Of a stretch of DNA of 15,098 nt, positions 14,491 to 15,098 are shown one piece after another. Position 1 is the first letter of the stretch; each line of letters opens with the position of its first letter. The DNA comes from an uncultured Bacteroidota bacterium. Lineage in GTDB: Bacteria > Bacteroidota > Bacteroidia > UBA7662. The stretch lies in contig CAIOCC010000108.1 of the NCBI GenBank assembly GCA_903856555.1, positions 1-15,098 of the forward strand. Reading direction: 5' to 3'. Under the pieces are notes generated by a model, which was not told where the DNA came from, did not search any database, and was given only the letters and a program-made list of their open reading frames with translations. The position numbers were made by a program, and so were the translations under genes.

Positions 14491-14856
14491 TGGAGCTGCA
14501 GGGAGTTGAACCCTGGTCCAGTCAAGCCGATCCCCGACTTTCTACATGCTTAGCGTTCCCTTGATTTTGGTCGAGCACCAGGCGGGAGGCGGGCCGCAGT
14601 GTTCGCTTAGGCTTTAGGGTTCTTGTTCCTTGGTCAAGCCTGCCGTAGAACCAGCTCACGGTGGTCGATGCCTCGATTGGATAGGCCTGTGAGCTCATCT
14701 ATCCGGAGACAACTCTTGCTAATTCCTAGAATTAAGCAGCGAGTGCGTAGTCGTAGTTGCCGTTTAAGGCTTGAATCATCGGATTAACGAGCAACGATTC
14801 CAGGCTCGGCATGCTTACCGGGTCATCTAAACAAGCTGTCGATTCCGTTCAGCCCC
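14491..14856 (-). ncRNA. ssrA: Transfer-messenger RNA (tmRNA)
   Basis: A 366-base tmRNA that rescues stalled ribosomes together with SmpB. The 5' end GGGGCTGAACGGAATCGACAG (14856 downward) pairs with the 3' CAGCTCC plus discriminator A; pair three is the G-U typical of alanine acceptors. The T arm is CAGGG-TTCAACT-CCCTG (14499-14515). The tag frame is 14761-14732: GNYDYALAA followed by TAA, with the degradation signal ALAA. The resume codon GGC at RNA position 96 has U at -5 and A at -4 as in known tmRNAs. The frame stays open upstream, so an earlier GCC start (ALNGNYDYALAA) is possible but less likely. The 3' CCA is not encoded (CAA follows). Confidence 0.97.
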
Positions 14857-14862
14857 GTGGTA

Positions 14863-14870
14863 CAAAGGTA
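14863..14870 (-). promoter_or_regulatory. Bacteroidota-type -7 element (TACCTTTG) of the tmRNA gene
   Basis: TACCTTTG is an exact match to TAnnTTTG and ends 6 bases before the first base of mature tmRNA, so transcription would start at or next to the mature 5' end. No TTG is present at the expected -33 distance; CTG occurs there instead. Confidence 0.6.
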
Positions 14871-14887
14871 CGAACAAGAAGGGGCTT

Positions 14888-15098
14888 TCAGGTGCCGGTG
14901 GGGTTCCAAAGCCTTCGCCAAGCCTGCCCCGCTTGCTCGTTGGCGTTCCATGTGTTATGAGCGTCGACTTGGTAAGGGGAATTCTTCGTTGCAGGACGAC
15001 TTTCCAGAATCATGGCGCTCAATGCCAACCATTCGGAACTTGGATCCGAGCAATCGGAACTTGGATCTGCGCTGGGGTCTTCTGTTTCCCAGGCTGGA
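14888..15098 (-). CDS. C-terminal part of an unidentified protein (runs off the window)
   Basis: On the minus strand a frame is open from the window edge for 69 codons to a TGA at 14890-14888, just upstream of the tmRNA promoter. The translated end, NTWNANEQAGQAWRRLWNPTGT, and the preceding EWLALSAMILESRP look protein-like, with amphipathic helices and several Trp. I do not recognise the family. A 14-bp direct repeat in a 21-bp period (15033-15067) gives the peptide DPSSDCS-DPSSEWL. A shorter + strand frame over the same bases (from 14976, with ATG at 15012, also open to the edge) is the alternative. The choice of strand rests on the longer frame and on the plausible layout beside tmRNA. Confidence 0.45.
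   Translation of the reverse strand, partial: PAWETEDPSADPSSDCSDPSSEWLALSAMILESRPATKNSPYQVDAHNTWNANEQAGQAWRRLWNPTGT
15033..15067. repeat. Two-copy 14-bp direct repeat (21-bp period)
   Basis: TCGGAACTTGGATC occurs at 15033-15046 and 15054-15067. The 21-bp period equals seven codons, so it keeps frame on either strand. It may be the start of a longer tandem array beyond the window or a local duplication within a coding region. Confidence 0.7.

Noticed and set aside
1..15098. CRISPR arrays, insertion sequences, integrases or phage genes
   Set aside because: No regularly spaced repeats, transposase motifs or terminal inverted repeats were found; tRNA-Arg shows no duplicated 3' end that would mark an integrated element.

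Overview
The window most likely comes from a member of the Bacteroidota with moderate GC content. The evidence is a DTE-type proteorhodopsin, an S46 dipeptidyl-peptidase, a GH16 enzyme whose C-terminus carries the Bacteroidota 'DVNGNG ... GDVNGS' dockerin-like pattern, several TAnnTTTG-type -7 promoter elements, and a tmRNA tag starting with Gly. I cannot place it below phylum or class level. There is no insertion sequence, phage gene, CRISPR array or other clear sign of a mobile element. All intact genes look chromosomal and densely packed.

Left part (1-3130): a light-driven proton-pump rhodopsin on + ends in a strong terminator. Convergent to it is a secreted GH16 beta-glucanase (laminarinase type) on -. 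Upstream of that, also on -, is tRNA-Arg(ACG) with its own promoter-like element and a rho-independent terminator.

Centre-left (3178-8258): a three-gene + strand cassette. It encodes an XRE/S24 LexA-like self-cleaving repressor, a DnaE2-type C-family DNA polymerase (3-bp gap) and a catalytically intact Y-family DinB polymerase with a clamp-binding motif (35-bp overlap). This reads as a damage-inducible translesion-synthesis operon with its own repressor. It resembles the imuA-imuB-dnaE2 cassettes but has no ImuA, and has an active DinB where ImuB would be. AT-rich inverted repeats in the promoter are candidate operators. The cassette meets the next gene tail to tail inside one shared TTAA.

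Centre-right (8255-13776, all -): read in transcription order, plsC-like acyltransferase, S46 dipeptidyl-peptidase (Arg at the DPP11 specificity position), a LYS1/alanine-dehydrogenase-fold NAD-dependent oxidoreductase, an unrecognised seven-segment membrane protein, and a single-domain rhodanese. The first two overlap by ATGA and the others are separated by 34-78 bp, so they may form one operon.

Right end (13842-15098): a membrane-anchored SOUL heme-binding protein on +, a hairpin, then a complete tmRNA (ssrA) gene on - with tag GNYDYALAA and a TACCTTTG element directly upstream. The probable C-terminal end of an unidentified - strand gene runs off the window.

Most notable points: (i) the rhodopsin has Gly at the fenestration position used for carotenoid-antenna binding; (ii) the repressor-DnaE2-DinB cassette and its candidate operators; (iii) the unrecognised membrane protein in the peptidase/oxidoreductase operon.
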